A stretch of DNA of 64,000 nucleotides from Calditrichaceae bacterium (GTDB taxonomy: Bacteria > Calditrichota > Calditrichia > RBG-13-44-9 > J075). The notes below the pieces were generated by a model that saw nothing but the letters and a program-made list of their open reading frames with translations, was not told where the DNA came from and did not search any database. Position numbers and translations under genes: made by a program. The stretch spans positions 1-64,000 of the forward strand of contig JABWBP010000006.1 in the NCBI GenBank assembly GCA_013360445.1. Direction: 5' to 3'. Shown here piece after piece: positions 26,013 to 36,101 of this stretch. How positions within the stretch are numbered: the stretch's first letter is position 1; each line of letters opens with the position of its first letter.

Positions 26013-28634
26013 GTGGCAGAAAACAAATACCGCTTTCCCCAGCGTCTCGACGGTTTCATCAAAACCCTGCAAAACCGGGAAACCTGGTCGCCGCAATTGA
26101 TTCTCTACGGCAGCGGCTGGCTGGTCTCCCTGCTCTTCGTGGCGTTGAGTTTCCGGGGCTTCCTCATCCCTGCGCCGCCGGCAGTGCTGGTCAATCTCTT
26201 TTTCCTGCTCAAATTCTTAAGCGAAATCGACCGGCGTATCAATCCCCTCCCGGAAGCCCTGCTGGTCCTGTTTTTTCTGCTCTTTCTCCTGGAAAAAATC
26301 CTGTTGAGCGTGGCAATCCCCTCCCGGGATTTCTCCGGGCCGGGTATTTTCGCTCACTTAGTGCAGTTTACGCTTCTGGGAGCGTTGCTGCTTATTTTCA
26401 GCGCCCTGCTCTACCAGAACAGCAATTGGAAACAAGCCGTGGTTCTTCTGTTCGCGGTACTGGGGTACGGTTTCTACTTTTACTGGAACGGCAGCGAGGA
26501 TGTCTGGCTGTGGATTTTCCAAATCCTGCTGCTCTTCCTGCTCCTGCGCCGCACCGCCTGGCTGGAAGAGCTGACCTACGTGGAGTTATGGATTTATCTT
26601 GTCGCCGTTTTTCTGCTCCTGGATGTCTCCAGCGGGCTGAATCCCCTGCGGCAGCCGGGCACAACTCCCGGGGAAAGCGCCTGGATGTGGTCTTCCGCCC
26701 CGCAGTTTTTATTTCTGCTGTTCAAATGGTACCTCATCGCCCTGTTGATCAAAATTCCGGTGGTGCTGGTGTACAACCATGCCAGCCTGTCGAGAAAGCT
26801 GTACATTTCCAGCCTGTTCCAGTCCACTTTTCCCCAGTTGGTGCAATTTTTTGCCCTGGTGCTGATCTTTTACTTCTTCCTCTCCGCCTGGCAGGCGCAG
26901 AACCTCTCCAACCTGCTGCTGGAGAAGCTTGAACGGCTTGAAAAGAGTGAAAGTGCGCAAACGCTCAACTATCACCGGTTTTTGGTGATCGGCGAGCCGG
27001 TTGCGATTGCGCCCCCGGGATATCAACCGCTGCGAAATTGGAAATCCCTGCCGGCCCGCTGCGCCATCCGGATTTCCCGGGAGGAAAGGGTAGGGGAGAA
27101 GGATTCCGCCGGGGCGGATAATTTTCTCTTCTCCCGGCGCGCCTCCGGAGACAGCAGTTATATCCACCTGGTCCCGCTGGACTCGTTGTTTATGGAAGAA
27201 ATGCTGGCAGACTTGCGGGTTTTGGCCGGCAACGCCCTTTCCGCCCACTCCTTTAAGCCGGAAAGATGGGCCTCCTTTGCCTACCGCCTGAACTTCTGGG
27301 AGCAGGACCGCGACGTGCGGATTTTTCCTTTTGCGATCCTGCCCGGGTCTTCTCCGGAAGCCCTGGCGGTAACGATGGAGACATCGGGAGCGCCTTCCGG
27401 CGCCGACAGCGACCGGGTGATGATAAAAGTGGGCGCCCGGGAGATCACCGGCTTTATCCTCGGCAGGGTGTTTTTGCCCTTCCGGGGTGTGGGCGCCGGT
27501 TCGGACAGCCTTTTTGCATTCGACGTCGTTTTAGACGTAACCTCCTGGAAGCTCTGGTCCGGCCTGGGGCCGATCCTGCTGTTCATGGCCCTGGTGTACC
27601 TGCTCTTGAACGGTTTCGTGATCCGGCGGATGGTCAAGTTCGGTTCGCGCATCAACAAGATCATTGTGCAGAAGTTCAAACAATTGAAACAGGGCATCCA
27701 GGAAATTTCCGGCGGCAACCTGGATTACCAGATCAAATTCGAGGGGGAGGATGAATTTGTAGAGTTAGCGGAGCATTTCAACGAAATGGGAGTGCGGCTC
27801 AAGCAAACCATTGTTGAGGCGCGGGAGAAGGAGCGCTTGCAATTCGAGCTGCAAAACGCCCGCAGCGTGCAGCTTAGCCTGCTGCCGCGCACACTGCCGG
27901 ACATACCCGGCTACCGCATCGCCGCCTCCCTGCAAACCGCCACAGAGGTGGGGGGCGATTTTTACGACGCTTTTCCCCTCCCGGCGGGCGATTCCGGCAC
28001 GCCAACGCATTTTTTACTCACCATCGGCGACGTATCCGGCAAAGGCTCCTCCGCGGCGTTTTACATGGCGCAGTGCATGAGCCTGATCCGCTTCTCCCGC
28101 CAGTTCACCGCGGATCCCCGGGAGATTTGCATCCGCCTGAACGAATATTTTACCGCCGCGATGGTGCACCGGCAGATTTTCGTCACCGCCATCGTGGGAG
28201 TGTTAGATATTGAGAGGCATGAATTTACTTTCGTGCGGGCGGGGCATACCCATCCGCTGTTTATTCCTGAAAATTCAGCGCAACAAATACGTTATTTGGA
28301 GACCAAAGGGATCGGGATCGGCCTGACCGCCCGGCAGCAGATTTTCGAACAGAATTTGAAGCCGATGCAGATTCGTCTCGAGCCTGGCGATACCCTGGCG
28401 CTCTACACCGACGGCATGGTGGAAGCCAGCCGCCCTCTGGCAACTCTCGCGGAGGGCGTTGCGGAAAACCGGGAATTATATGATGAAACCCGCCTGGAGC
28501 AGCAATTGGATCAATTGCGAAACCGCCCGGCGGAGGAGATCAAGACCCTCCTGGAGAAGGATCTGCAATCCTTCTATGCCGGGAATCCCCGGGTGGATGA
28601 CCATACCGTGATGATCGTGCAGCGGCTTCCTTAG
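26013..28634 (+). CDS. Membrane PP2C-type (SpoIIE/RsbU) serine phosphatase with HAMP
   Basis: Signal-output phosphatase of about 873 residues. The first 280 residues hold about eight membrane helices. An extracytoplasmic region (about 320-510) follows, then another helix (GPILLFMALVYLLLNGFVI), a HAMP segment (EISGGNLDYQIKFEGEDEFVELAEHFNEMG) and a C-terminal PP2C domain with metal motifs GGDFYDAF, TIGDVSGKGSSAAFYM, VRAGHTHPL and YTDGMVEA. It probably dephosphorylates an anti-sigma-antagonist in a partner-switching pathway; no such partner is nearby. The start is GTG at 26013, nine bases after AAGGAG. Confidence 0.88.
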   Translation: MAENKYRFPQRLDGFIKTLQNRETWSPQLILYGSGWLVSLLFVALSFRGFLIPAPPAVLVNLFFLLKFLSEIDRRINPLPEALLVLFFLLFLLEKILLSVAIPSRDFSGPGIFAHLVQFTLLGALLLIFSALLYQNSNWKQAVVLLFAVLGYGFYFYWNGSEDVWLWIFQILLLFLLLRRTAWLEELTYVELWIYLVAVFLLLDVSSGLNPLRQPGTTPGESAWMWSSAPQFLFLLFKWYLIALLIKIPVVLVYNHASLSRKLYISSLFQSTFPQLVQFFALVLIFYFFLSAWQAQNLSNLLLEKLERLEKSESAQTLNYHRFLVIGEPVAIAPPGYQPLRNWKSLPARCAIRISREERVGEKDSAGADNFLFSRRASGDSSYIHLVPLDSLFMEEMLADLRVLAGNALSAHSFKPERWASFAYRLNFWEQDRDVRIFPFAILPGSSPEALAVTMETSGAPSGADSDRVMIKVGAREITGFILGRVFLPFRGVGAGSDSLFAFDVVLDVTSWKLWSGLGPILLFMALVYLLLNGFVIRRMVKFGSRINKIIVQKFKQLKQGIQEISGGNLDYQIKFEGEDEFVELAEHFNEMGVRLKQTIVEAREKERLQFELQNARSVQLSLLPRTLPDIPGYRIAASLQTATEVGGDFYDAFPLPAGDSGTPTHFLLTIGDVSGKGSSAAFYMAQCMSLIRFSRQFTADPREICIRLNEYFTAAMVHRQIFVTAIVGVLDIERHEFTFVRAGHTHPLFIPENSAQQIRYLETKGIGIGLTARQQIFEQNLKPMQIRLEPGDTLALYTDGMVEASRPLATLAEGVAENRELYDETRLEQQLDQLRNRPAEEIKTLLEKDLQSFYAGNPRVDDHTVMIVQRLP

Positions 28635-28656
28635 ACCTGCCAGGTTTAAGGAAGCC
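28624..28656. terminator. Convergent hairpin spanning both stop codons
   Basis: GGCTTCCTTA (28624-28633) pairs with TAAGGAAGCC (28647-28656) around an inner ACCTG-C-CAGGT stem. The stem contains the PP2C stop (TAG, 28632-28634) and the opposite-strand stop of the aldolase gene (28646-28648). No U tract, so it is a barrier hairpin rather than a classical terminator. Confidence 0.45.
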
Positions 28657-29524
28657 CGGCGCTTCGCAAAAGCGATTTGAGGTTTTCTAACTCTTTCTCG
28701 CCCGGGTACTTCAAGGGGGCGCGCGGCTCCCCGCCAAAATAGCCGACCAGGTCCATCGCGGCCTTCAGGCCGGGAACCCCGTATTGGGCGGTTATCGCCT
28801 TGTTCACCGGCAGCAGGCGCAGTTGCAACTCCCGCGCCTCCCGGTGGTTGCCCTGCTCGAAAAGCTCCTGAATGCGCACGCACTCCCCGGGAGCGACGTT
28901 CGCCAGCGCCAGAATGCCCCCTGCCGCGCCCAAGCACAATCCCGCGTAGAGCACCGAGCCGGTTCCCACAAAGGTCAGGAAATCCGCGGGGGTCTGGCGA
29001 ATCACCTCGCCTAAGTAGGCCAAGTCTTCCGAACTGCTTTTCAAACCGATGATATTGGGATGCTCCGCTAACATCGCCACGGTTTCCGCTTCGATGCTCA
29101 CCCCGGTAAACTTGGGAACCTGGTAGATCAGAATGGGGATTCTCACCTGATCCGCTACGGTTTTGAAGTAGGTAAGAAAGGCCTCGTGTTTCATCTGCCC
29201 CTTGTAAAAAGAGGGAGTGAGGATCAACGCTGCGTTTGCGCCGAGATCCGCGGCTTCGTTGGTGAGGGAGACGGTTTCCCGGATGGAGTCCGAGCCGCTG
29301 CCAACGATGAGGGTTTTATCAGCGGGGATATGCTTCCGGGCGGCTTCGATGAGTTTCAGCTTCTCAGTACGGGTCAAATAGACGCTCTCGCCGTTGGAAC
29401 CGAGCGCCACGTACCCGCTCAACCCGGTCTGATTCCAACGCGACAGATTTTCTGCTAATTTATCGCCGGCCACTTCGTTATTGACGAACGGGGTGGCGAT
29501 GGGGGGAAAAATTCCTTTGAACAT
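28646..29524 (-). CDS. DapA-family aldolase, HOGA-like (4-hydroxy-2-oxoglutarate aldolase)
   Basis: Class I Schiff-base TIM-barrel aldolase of about 293 residues. The lysine lies in NIIGLKSSSEDLAYLG and the tyrosine in PILIYQVPKFTG, with GSNGESVYLTRTEKLKLI as the pyruvate-binding region. The C-terminal part (ALANVAP, NKAITAQYGVPGLKAAMD, GYFGGEPRAPLKY) resembles, from memory, human HOGA1 more than DapA. HOGA1 cleaves 4-hydroxy-2-oxoglutarate, the last hydroxyproline intermediate, to pyruvate and glyoxylate. It lies directly downstream of proline dehydrogenase on the same strand, which supports that role. The start at 29524 is where the fold begins. Other DapA-family reactions remain possible. 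Confidence 0.78.
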   Translation of the reverse strand: MFKGIFPPIATPFVNNEVAGDKLAENLSRWNQTGLSGYVALGSNGESVYLTRTEKLKLIEAARKHIPADKTLIVGSGSDSIRETVSLTNEAADLGANAALILTPSFYKGQMKHEAFLTYFKTVADQVRIPILIYQVPKFTGVSIEAETVAMLAEHPNIIGLKSSSEDLAYLGEVIRQTPADFLTFVGTGSVLYAGLCLGAAGGILALANVAPGECVRIQELFEQGNHREARELQLRLLPVNKAITAQYGVPGLKAAMDLVGYFGGEPRAPLKYPGEKELENLKSLLRSAGLP

Positions 29525-29651
29525 GGATTTCTCTCTTTGCATAATGAATTGAATCGGAGAAGGGAAGAAGCGGGGAAACGGGGAGGTTGCCAGGGAAAGC
29601 CATACCCTTTCATAATGCAACCATCTCCGATTCCCCGGTTCAGCGGCTCAT

Positions 29652-30581
29652 TCACCCGGAAAACATATTTTTCAACACGAACAGCACGTTGGCCGGGCGC
29701 TCGGCCAACCGGCGCATGTACCAGGGATACCAGAACTCGCCGTAGCTGATCAGCACCCCCACCCGGTAGCCCGCCCTGGCGAGGCGGCGCTGCTCCGCGG
29801 TTTTGATCCCGTAGAGCAGGTGAAATTCCAGGCGCTGGCGGTCGATCCCCTCGCCGGCGGCAAATTTCTCCAACTCGGCAATGATCTTAAGATCATGGGT
29901 TCCCAGCACCGTTCTGCCCCGGCCCTCCCGGGAAGCTTTCAATAACTGTCTGGAGAGTTTCAGATAATTTTCGTCCACCTGGCTCTTTTTCTCGAAAGCG
30001 ACTTCCTTCGGCTCGCGATACGCCCCCTTCACCAGCCGGATGGCCGGGGAGAGGGGGAGAAGACCGGCAATATCCTGTTCGGTGCGATATAAATAGGCCT
30101 GCAAGCATAAGCCCACGTTGGAATGTTCTCCCCGCGCCCGGCCATAGAAATCAATGGTTCGCTGGGTGTAGGCGCTCCCCTCCATGTCGATCCAAACCGT
30201 ATTGCCCATGCTTGCCGCCCGCGCGGCGATGGCGCTGAAATTCCGGTAGGTTTGCTCTTCGGAGAGATCGAAACCGATCTGGGTAAGCTTGAGGGAGATT
30301 TCCGTGGGCAGTTTTTCCGCGGCGATCCAATCCAGCACCACCAAGTAATGCTTGGCGGCCTCTCCGGCCTCGGACAGATGCGTAACATTTTCTCCCAAGT
30401 GGGTGAAGATGGTGGAAATATCCCTTTCCCGGAAGGATTTGGCCGCTTCGACGGCGTCGGCCACGTCTTCGCCGGGCATGAACCGCTTCAGCGCCTGGCG
30501 CACAAAACCCCACCGCGGAACGTTGCGGCGCATCCATGGGTTTTCCGACGCCCAGAGCAATGCCGTTCGCATGATTCCCAT
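29652..30581 (-). CDS. Proline dehydrogenase
   Basis: Monofunctional FAD-dependent proline (or hydroxyproline) dehydrogenase, 309 residues, oxidising proline to pyrroline-5-carboxylate and passing electrons to the quinone pool. Barrel motifs include ISLKLTQIGFDLSEEQTYRN, VWIDMEGSAYTQRT, GLCLQAYLYRTEQDI, RLVKGAYREPKEVAF (FAD/substrate lysine and arginines), GTHDLKII and EFHLLYGIKTAEQRRLARAG, ending YGEFWYPWYMRRLAERP. The matching P5C dehydrogenase is not in the window. It sits between an Xaa-Pro peptidase and the HOGA-like aldolase, all transcribed leftward. Confidence 0.9.
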   Translation of the reverse strand: MGIMRTALLWASENPWMRRNVPRWGFVRQALKRFMPGEDVADAVEAAKSFRERDISTIFTHLGENVTHLSEAGEAAKHYLVVLDWIAAEKLPTEISLKLTQIGFDLSEEQTYRNFSAIAARAASMGNTVWIDMEGSAYTQRTIDFYGRARGEHSNVGLCLQAYLYRTEQDIAGLLPLSPAIRLVKGAYREPKEVAFEKKSQVDENYLKLSRQLLKASREGRGRTVLGTHDLKIIAELEKFAAGEGIDRQRLEFHLLYGIKTAEQRRLARAGYRVGVLISYGEFWYPWYMRRLAERPANVLFVLKNMFSG

Positions 30582-30711
30582 GTGCGGTTTCCCTCAAAGA
30601 TTATTTCACTTCAGCGAGCGCCCCCCCTCAAAAATCTCATTCAATCCCGCGCAAAGTAGATAACAATTTATCCCTGCTGCAAGTTAACCACAAACTTTCG
30701 GGCTTTTGCGC

Positions 30712-31890
30712 TCAGATCAAAATCAGTTCCGTCTGCGGATGCGAGAGATACTCCGCCCCGCTTTTGGTCACCACCACCATCTCTTCGATGGTTACCACCC
30801 CCCGGCCGGGCACGGTCAGGCGCGGCTCGATGGTAAAGACCATCCCTTCTTCGATTTTTTCGAAGGGCTTGTTGGCGTATTTCTCCCACCGGGGGCCTAA
30901 CAGGGCGGTTCCGTCGTGCGCGAAGCGGCCTACCTGGTGGCCTAAGCCGTGGGGAAATTCTTCATAACCGGCGTTGACGATGATGTTCCGCGCCACCGCA
31001 TCAACCTCATGGCCTTGAACTCCCGGTTTTAAGGCTTTGCGGGCGGATTCGATGGAATTCAAGATAGTCTCGAACCCCTTTTTCACTTCCGGCGGGGCTT
31101 CCGTTTCCCCATCCTGCAGGATATAAAAGGTGCGCTGCATGTCTGAGCAGTAATCCTGGTATTTCACCCCGAAATCCATGTTCAGCACGTGCCCCATTTC
31201 CACCTTGCGATCCGTGGGGCCGTAGTGCGCCCCGGCGGTATCCGGGCCGGTAAACACGGCCGGGCACATATTCACGTCCCAGGCGGAGACCAGCCCCGCC
31301 TGCTTCATCAGGTTGATCATAAACGCGGCGATCTCCTTCTCGCTTCTTCCCGGTTTGATGAACCCGGCGACCTCGTCAAAAACCTTTTCGGTGAACCGGA
31401 TCGCCCCCTTCATGCGCTCCAGCTCCGCGGCGGTTTTGCGCTGGCGCAGGGCGGAGACGATCTTCTCCGAGGAGATCAGCTGGTCTTGCATTCCGATCTC
31501 GGCGAGCAAATCCCGCAGAATAAGGTACATTCCATGCGTCAACCCGTCGGCGATCTCGCTGCCTTTGGAGAAATTGACCGCAATTTTACCGGGGTTGAGT
31601 TGTTTCAGGTAACTCAAAAAAGGCTCCTTGATGCTTTGCACGTAGGCCACCACCTCGTCGTACGCGCCCAAATCCGCAATGGTTTGTTTGTCGTACTGCC
31701 CGACGATGGCGCGGGTCTCCCCGGAAGCCGTGATGATAAACGCGGAGTGCCAGGTGACGTCCGAGGCGGCCAGGAAGGCGAGGGAAGGGTCGGGGGTGAT
31801 GCCGCTCTCGCGCACGAAGGTAAGCCAGCAATCCACCCCGAATTCTTTCAGGATACCTTTAGCCTGGTTGACTTTTTCTTTGACTAACAT
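30712..31890 (-). CDS. M24B Xaa-Pro peptidase (prolidase/aminopeptidase P family)
   Basis: Pita-bread metallopeptidase of 392 residues cleaving Xaa-Pro bonds, expected in the cytoplasm because no signal peptide is seen. A creatinase-like N-terminal domain (about 1-150) precedes the catalytic domain. Metal ligands are intact: MDFGVKYQDYCSDMQRTFYI (two Asp), HGLGHQVG (His), TIEPRL and VTIEEMVV (two Glu). It lies upstream of proline dehydrogenase in the same direction, so it probably feeds proline into that pathway. Confidence 0.9.
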   Translation of the reverse strand: MLVKEKVNQAKGILKEFGVDCWLTFVRESGITPDPSLAFLAASDVTWHSAFIITASGETRAIVGQYDKQTIADLGAYDEVVAYVQSIKEPFLSYLKQLNPGKIAVNFSKGSEIADGLTHGMYLILRDLLAEIGMQDQLISSEKIVSALRQRKTAAELERMKGAIRFTEKVFDEVAGFIKPGRSEKEIAAFMINLMKQAGLVSAWDVNMCPAVFTGPDTAGAHYGPTDRKVEMGHVLNMDFGVKYQDYCSDMQRTFYILQDGETEAPPEVKKGFETILNSIESARKALKPGVQGHEVDAVARNIIVNAGYEEFPHGLGHQVGRFAHDGTALLGPRWEKYANKPFEKIEEGMVFTIEPRLTVPGRGVVTIEEMVVVTKSGAEYLSHPQTELILI

Positions 31891-32257
31891 GAAGAATCTC
31901 CTTTATTGGTTCGCAGGGTGGAATGTAAAGAATCCGGCGATAATCTGCAAGACGGGAGAGAAAGGAGCGTAGAGGGTAACTTTTTATTTTGAGAATTTCG
32001 GGTATTTCACTCCGAAAAAGCCCCTTACCGGATGGGCTCATTTATTCTTGACATATAACATTGTCAAGGTAGTTACACTTAACTGAGGTTACGCAGCCCC
32101 CAAAAATTAGCCACAGAGTCACAGAAAGCACTGAGAAGCAAGAACACTTAGAGGGTGATTTAAACTCTTTTCGAAGGAACCCCTTCGGGGGTGTTCTCTG
32201 TGTCTCTTGCCGAAGGCATCACTTCGTGGGTGGCAAAATGCGTAACATTAGGTACGA
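31891..32257. other. Intergenic region with repeat elements
   Basis: No gene. It contains a short inverted repeat at 32047-32068 (CTTGACA...TGTCAAG) that shares ACATTGTCAAG with the ends of the MITE at 44021-44177, then ACAGAG-type units from about 32103. A hairpin CGAAGGAACCCCTTCG (32172-32187) follows, then CTCTGTGTCTCTTG. The last two parts recur at 54257-54360. Confidence 0.5.
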
Positions 32258-33622
32258 TTAGGTTTTCAACCCATGGGTGCGCATTTTTTTAAACAGGTTA
32301 GAGCGGTCTATCCCCAGCGACCGGGCGGTGTCAGTTAATTTCCCTTGATGCTTTTGCAACACCGTTAGGATATAGTTCCTTTCAAAATGCTGAAGAGCAT
32401 CCTTCAGCGTTTGCGGGCAGGAATCTTTTTCTCCGTTGCCTGCGCGGTCCCAAGATTGGCCCACTTCCAGAGCGTCTAATGCCGCCTTATAACTGATCTC
32501 TTTGTCATGGCTGAATATCACCATTTTCTCGATAACGTTTCGCAGTTGCCGGACATTTCCCGGCCAATCAAAATTCACCAGTAAAGACTCTGCCGCGCTT
32601 TTAAGGCAAAGGGTTTTTTTATTATAACTGTTGCGGAATTCTCTCAGAAAATGGTAGGTCAGGGGAAGAATGTCTTCCCGTCTTTCCCGCAGCGGGGGAA
32701 TAATAATTTTGATCACGTTCAGCCGGTAATATAAATCCTCCCGGAACTTTCCTTCCGCGATCAATTGCTGCAAATTCTGATTGGTAGCCGCAACAATCCG
32801 CACATCCACTTTCCGGGGTATGTTTTCCCCGATGACCTCCACCTCATCCTCTTCAAATGCCCGCAGTACTTTGGCTTGCAGCGGAATGCTCATATCTCCT
32901 ATTTCATCTAAGAACAGCGTGCCCCCGTCCGCCTCAAGAAATTTCCCTTTTCGGTCCGAAATCGCGCCGGTAAAAGACCCTTTGCGATGACCGAATAATT
33001 CGCTTTCCAACAATTCTGCGGGGATGGCGGCGCAGTTTACTTTGATATAAGGTTTGCCTTTGCGAAGGCTGTTATAATGAATCGCCCACGCTGCCAATTC
33101 CTTACCGGTACCGCTTTCCCCCAATATCAGCACTTTTGCCGGGGTGCCGGCAACCTCCGCTATTTGCTGGCAGACCTTCTTCATCGCGGGGCTTTGGGAT
33201 ATCATCCGGAATTGGTCCTGCAGTTCATTAAAAATGGAATCGCTCATCTCCTGGAGGTTGAACTTCTGGATGGCATTTTTTACGGTGATAAAAAGCCGTT
33301 CCGGATTGATGGGTTTCTCGATAAAATCATAAGCGCCGTCTTTGATAGCCTGCACCGCGGTTTCAATATCGCTTTGCCCGGAAATCATGATCACCGGCAG
33401 GTGTGGATATTTTTGCAGAACCTTTTTAAGCACTTCCATCCCGTTGATCGCCGGCATTTTTACATCCAGAATCAGGCAGTGATACTCTTGGATTTCCAGT
33501 TGTTGATCTGCCTGCAGGGCATTTACCAGCGTATCCACTGCGTAGTTTTCTAACTTCAGTATCTTTTTGATAGACTTCAGAAGGTTTTCGTCATCATCGA
33601 TGACCAATATTCTCTCAGCCAT
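32258..33622 (-). CDS. Sigma-54-dependent response regulator (NtrC/ZraR type)
   Basis: Transcription activator of 454 residues. The receiver domain has acidic pocket DDD 9-11, phospho-acceptor D53 in LILDVKMP, and MISGQSD. A linker precedes the AAA+ sigma-54 interaction domain: Walker [13 protein letters not shown], the sigma-54 contact loop as GSFTGAIS (GAFTGA variant), Walker [12 protein letters not shown] and LYYRLNVI...LRERREDI. A Fis-type helix-turn-helix ends the protein ([19 protein letters not shown]). Its start overlaps the end of the histidine-kinase gene by 8 bases, so the two are co-translated partners. Likely targets are the two sigma-54-type promoters at 36314 and 39438. Confidence 0.95.
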   Translation of the reverse strand: MAERILVIDDDENLLKSIKKILKLENYAVDTLVNALQADQQLEIQEYHCLILDVKMPAINGMEVLKKVLQKYPHLPVIMISGQSDIETAVQAIKDGAYDFIEKPINPERLFITVKNAIQKFNLQEMSDSIFNELQDQFRMISQSPAMKKVCQQIAEVAGTPAKVLILGESGTGKELAAWAIHYNSLRKGKPYIKVNCAAIPAELLESELFGHRKGSFTGAISDRKGKFLEADGGTLFLDEIGDMSIPLQAKVLRAFEEDEVEVIGENIPRKVDVRIVAATNQNLQQLIAEGKFREDLYYRLNVIKIIIPPLRERREDILPLTYHFLREFRNSYNKKTLCLKSAAESLLVNFDWPGNVRQLRNVIEKMVIFSHDKEISYKAALDALEVGQSWDRAGNGEKDSCPQTLKDALQHFERNYILTVLQKHQGKLTDTARSLGIDRSNLFKKMRTHGLKT

Positions 33623-36101
33623 TTTCCTCTTCCTTGTTTATGACCGGTAAGGCAAAACGGAATACCGCCCCGAAGTGTGCTTTGCTGTGCACTTCAATAA
33701 AACCGCCATGATCTTCAATAATCTTGTGTGCAATTGCCAGACCCATACCGCTTCCTTTCGGTTTGGTGGTAAAATAAGGTTCAAAAATCTTCCCTTTATC
33801 CTCTTCGCTGATCCCCGGGCCGGTATCTGCCACCTCAATTTCCAGGTACTCCGAAAAAGATTTATCCAAATACCGTGCCAGGGAAACATTAATACTCATC
33901 AATCCTTTTCCTTGCAGAGCGGACAGGGAATTTTCCAGTAGAATATGAAAAACCATTTCGATTTGCCGGGGATCCGCCCAGACTGGCTTGACATCCTCCT
34001 CGATCAGTATTTGAATATCCTGTTCATCGGATAAATAAGGCCGGTATTTACCGGCTGCCTCTTCGATAATATTTTTAATATCAAAAGCCTGGAAATGGGG
34101 TTTTTCAAGATTGGAAAATTTAAGGAAGTTCCGGGTCATTGCCTGAATGTTATCCAGTTCGGTGCGCATCATCTGAATATCATCAGACACTTCTCGGCGC
34201 TCGCTCTCCGCAAGCGCAATTTTCTCTAAGCGCATCTGCAGGGTTTTAAGGTTCAGGCTGACCGTAGAAAGAGGCGTTTTAATGTCATGGGCCATTTTCT
34301 GAACCGCCCTGCTCCAGCTTTGAATTTTATCCGAAGTAGAGGAGGATACCGCGGTCTTTAATTGTATCAGGTAGCTGAATCCGCTTTTGGTTGGAAAGCG
34401 AAAGGGCTCAATGTCGATTTCCACCTCGCGGGGAGGATACTTTTCTCTCAAGTCGAATTTTTGGCTGATGGGTAGGCCGTTTTGCAAACTGACCTGGATA
34501 ACATCCGCCATTTCTGGATAGCCGCTTAAATACGCAAAAAGGAGGTCATCTTTTGTGGGAGCATGAGGCATATCCAGAATATGATGAACCTGGCCATTGG
34601 TATGAAGTATTTTCCCCTGGCTATTGACAATCAGAATTCCCGCGGATGAATCATACAGCGTATGCTTGAAAAACTGAAAATAGATATTCCCGGTCATTAA
34701 AATCTTGTGCGCGCCGCTTAACAGAAAAAAAACCATGGCAACGAACGCCGCGAAAATCAACGGGAACAAAGAATACAGTGGATTTTTTGAAAGGCCCAGA
34801 CGATAAAAATCTCTACCCGCCTGCAAGGCAATTTCTAATGGCTTGTGGGGACCGCATTCCCTGAAACTGACCCGCGGCCATCGGTCGGTAATTGCAAACC
34901 TGGTCAGCAGGTCTAACTCCGAATCAAAAACCGAAAAATACCTTTCCGAAACACAGAATAATTCTTCTTTGCCGTCCGCGTTCAGATCTCTCAAATACAG
35001 GGGTCGAATGAATTCAAATGGGGTAGATACCCTTTCAACCGCTTCAAAGCGGTGGTTTAATTTCACTAAACCATTCTTTCCCTGCCAGCCAAACAACTCA
35101 AAAGGATTCTTGTGATGGCTCACCAGCAGTTTATATTCCAGAGATTCGTGAAAAGGATTGGGTGTTCGGGAATGAATTTTACCCTGTGGATTAATCAGGT
35201 ACATCGTCCTGCTTAGATTTTTCTCGCCTAAGTAATCCGGGACAGCTAACAGGTAGCGCTCGGTATAAATTTCTACCGGCAGGCAGGTAAATTCAGAGGG
35301 GTATTCGGAAAAGCTCAGGGGCGGAAAGATAGGCTCTAATTTTTGATCCAGGACAAACAGCCAGCATTTGTCATCCCGGTATGTGCCAGAGGATGGCGCG
35401 TTGCCGTACGCCACCCCGGTTGCGATGATTTCATCTACCCCGTCGCCGGTAAGATCATACCAAAAAAGATCGGTAAGCGCCGCATCGGTTTCAAATTTCC
35501 GGATAATCCGGCAATTTCCCAGGTCGAGGGCATAAACCGTGCGGGGGCGCTTAAACGAACGGATGGCGAAAATAACCACCCTGCCCTCATAGACCCTCCG
35601 GTCCGCAATCCCTCCCCGAAGAATACAAACGCCCGGCTCGTTGGGGGAGGGGGGCTCTTCGAGACAGGCTAAAAACAAACGGTTGATAATCGTTCTCTTG
35701 GCAAGTATATCGTGTATGTAAAAATAGAGGGAATCTTTAGCCTGGCTATATGTAATGATCTCATCATAGCCGTCCCCGGTGATGTCGGCAAACAACATCC
35801 AATCCGGATGATAAAGTTCCCAATAATTGACCTGGTCGATAACGCCGCCCCCCCAGTTTTTAATCTGGGTATAATATTTCCCCGGAATTACCGCGCTTTC
35901 CAGAGATTCGCTGAAACCGTCGTGATTAAAATCATGGTAGGTTCTGATAGTACCCAGGTTGGAAATACGTTCCAACTCCCTGAATTCATAAGGATAAAAT
36001 TTACCCCTCAGCAGGTAGGCGATTCCCGCCGCAATAACCAGTGACAGAATGAGCAGCTTCCAGGCAAGATGATGCAAAAAATCGAATCTTGATTTCAGCA
36101 T
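33615..36101 (-). CDS. Sensor histidine kinase with FG-GAP-like extracytoplasmic domain
   Basis: Membrane kinase of 828 residues, partner of the response regulator. TM1 spans about 12-32 and TM2 about 442-463. The roughly 400 residues between carry FG-GAP/EF-hand-like calcium loops at 57-66 (DFNHDGFSE), 106-114 (DITGDGYDE), 216-224 (DLTGDGVDE) and 372-380 (DLNADGKEE), suggesting an integrin-like propeller sensor. A PAS-like domain (about 480-590), HisKA with H605 in KMAHDIKTPLSTV, and HATPase (ENSLSALQGKG; DTGPGISEEDKGKIFEPYF; GSGMGLAIAHKI) follow. The signal is unknown; calcium, a polysaccharide or a surface protein are guesses. Confidence 0.92.
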   Translation of the reverse strand: MLKSRFDFLHHLAWKLLILSLVIAAGIAYLLRGKFYPYEFRELERISNLGTIRTYHDFNHDGFSESLESAVIPGKYYTQIKNWGGGVIDQVNYWELYHPDWMLFADITGDGYDEIITYSQAKDSLYFYIHDILAKRTIINRLFLACLEEPPSPNEPGVCILRGGIADRRVYEGRVVIFAIRSFKRPRTVYALDLGNCRIIRKFETDAALTDLFWYDLTGDGVDEIIATGVAYGNAPSSGTYRDDKCWLFVLDQKLEPIFPPLSFSEYPSEFTCLPVEIYTERYLLAVPDYLGEKNLSRTMYLINPQGKIHSRTPNPFHESLEYKLLVSHHKNPFELFGWQGKNGLVKLNHRFEAVERVSTPFEFIRPLYLRDLNADGKEELFCVSERYFSVFDSELDLLTRFAITDRWPRVSFRECGPHKPLEIALQAGRDFYRLGLSKNPLYSLFPLIFAAFVAMVFFLLSGAHKILMTGNIYFQFFKHTLYDSSAGILIVNSQGKILHTNGQVHHILDMPHAPTKDDLLFAYLSGYPEMADVIQVSLQNGLPISQKFDLREKYPPREVEIDIEPFRFPTKSGFSYLIQLKTAVSSSTSDKIQSWSRAVQKMAHDIKTPLSTVSLNLKTLQMRLEKIALAESERREVSDDIQMMRTELDNIQAMTRNFLKFSNLEKPHFQAFDIKNIIEEAAGKYRPYLSDEQDIQILIEEDVKPVWADPRQIEMVFHILLENSLSALQGKGLMSINVSLARYLDKSFSEYLEIEVADTGPGISEEDKGKIFEPYFTTKPKGSGMGLAIAHKIIEDHGGFIEVHSKAHFGAVFRFALPVINKEEENG

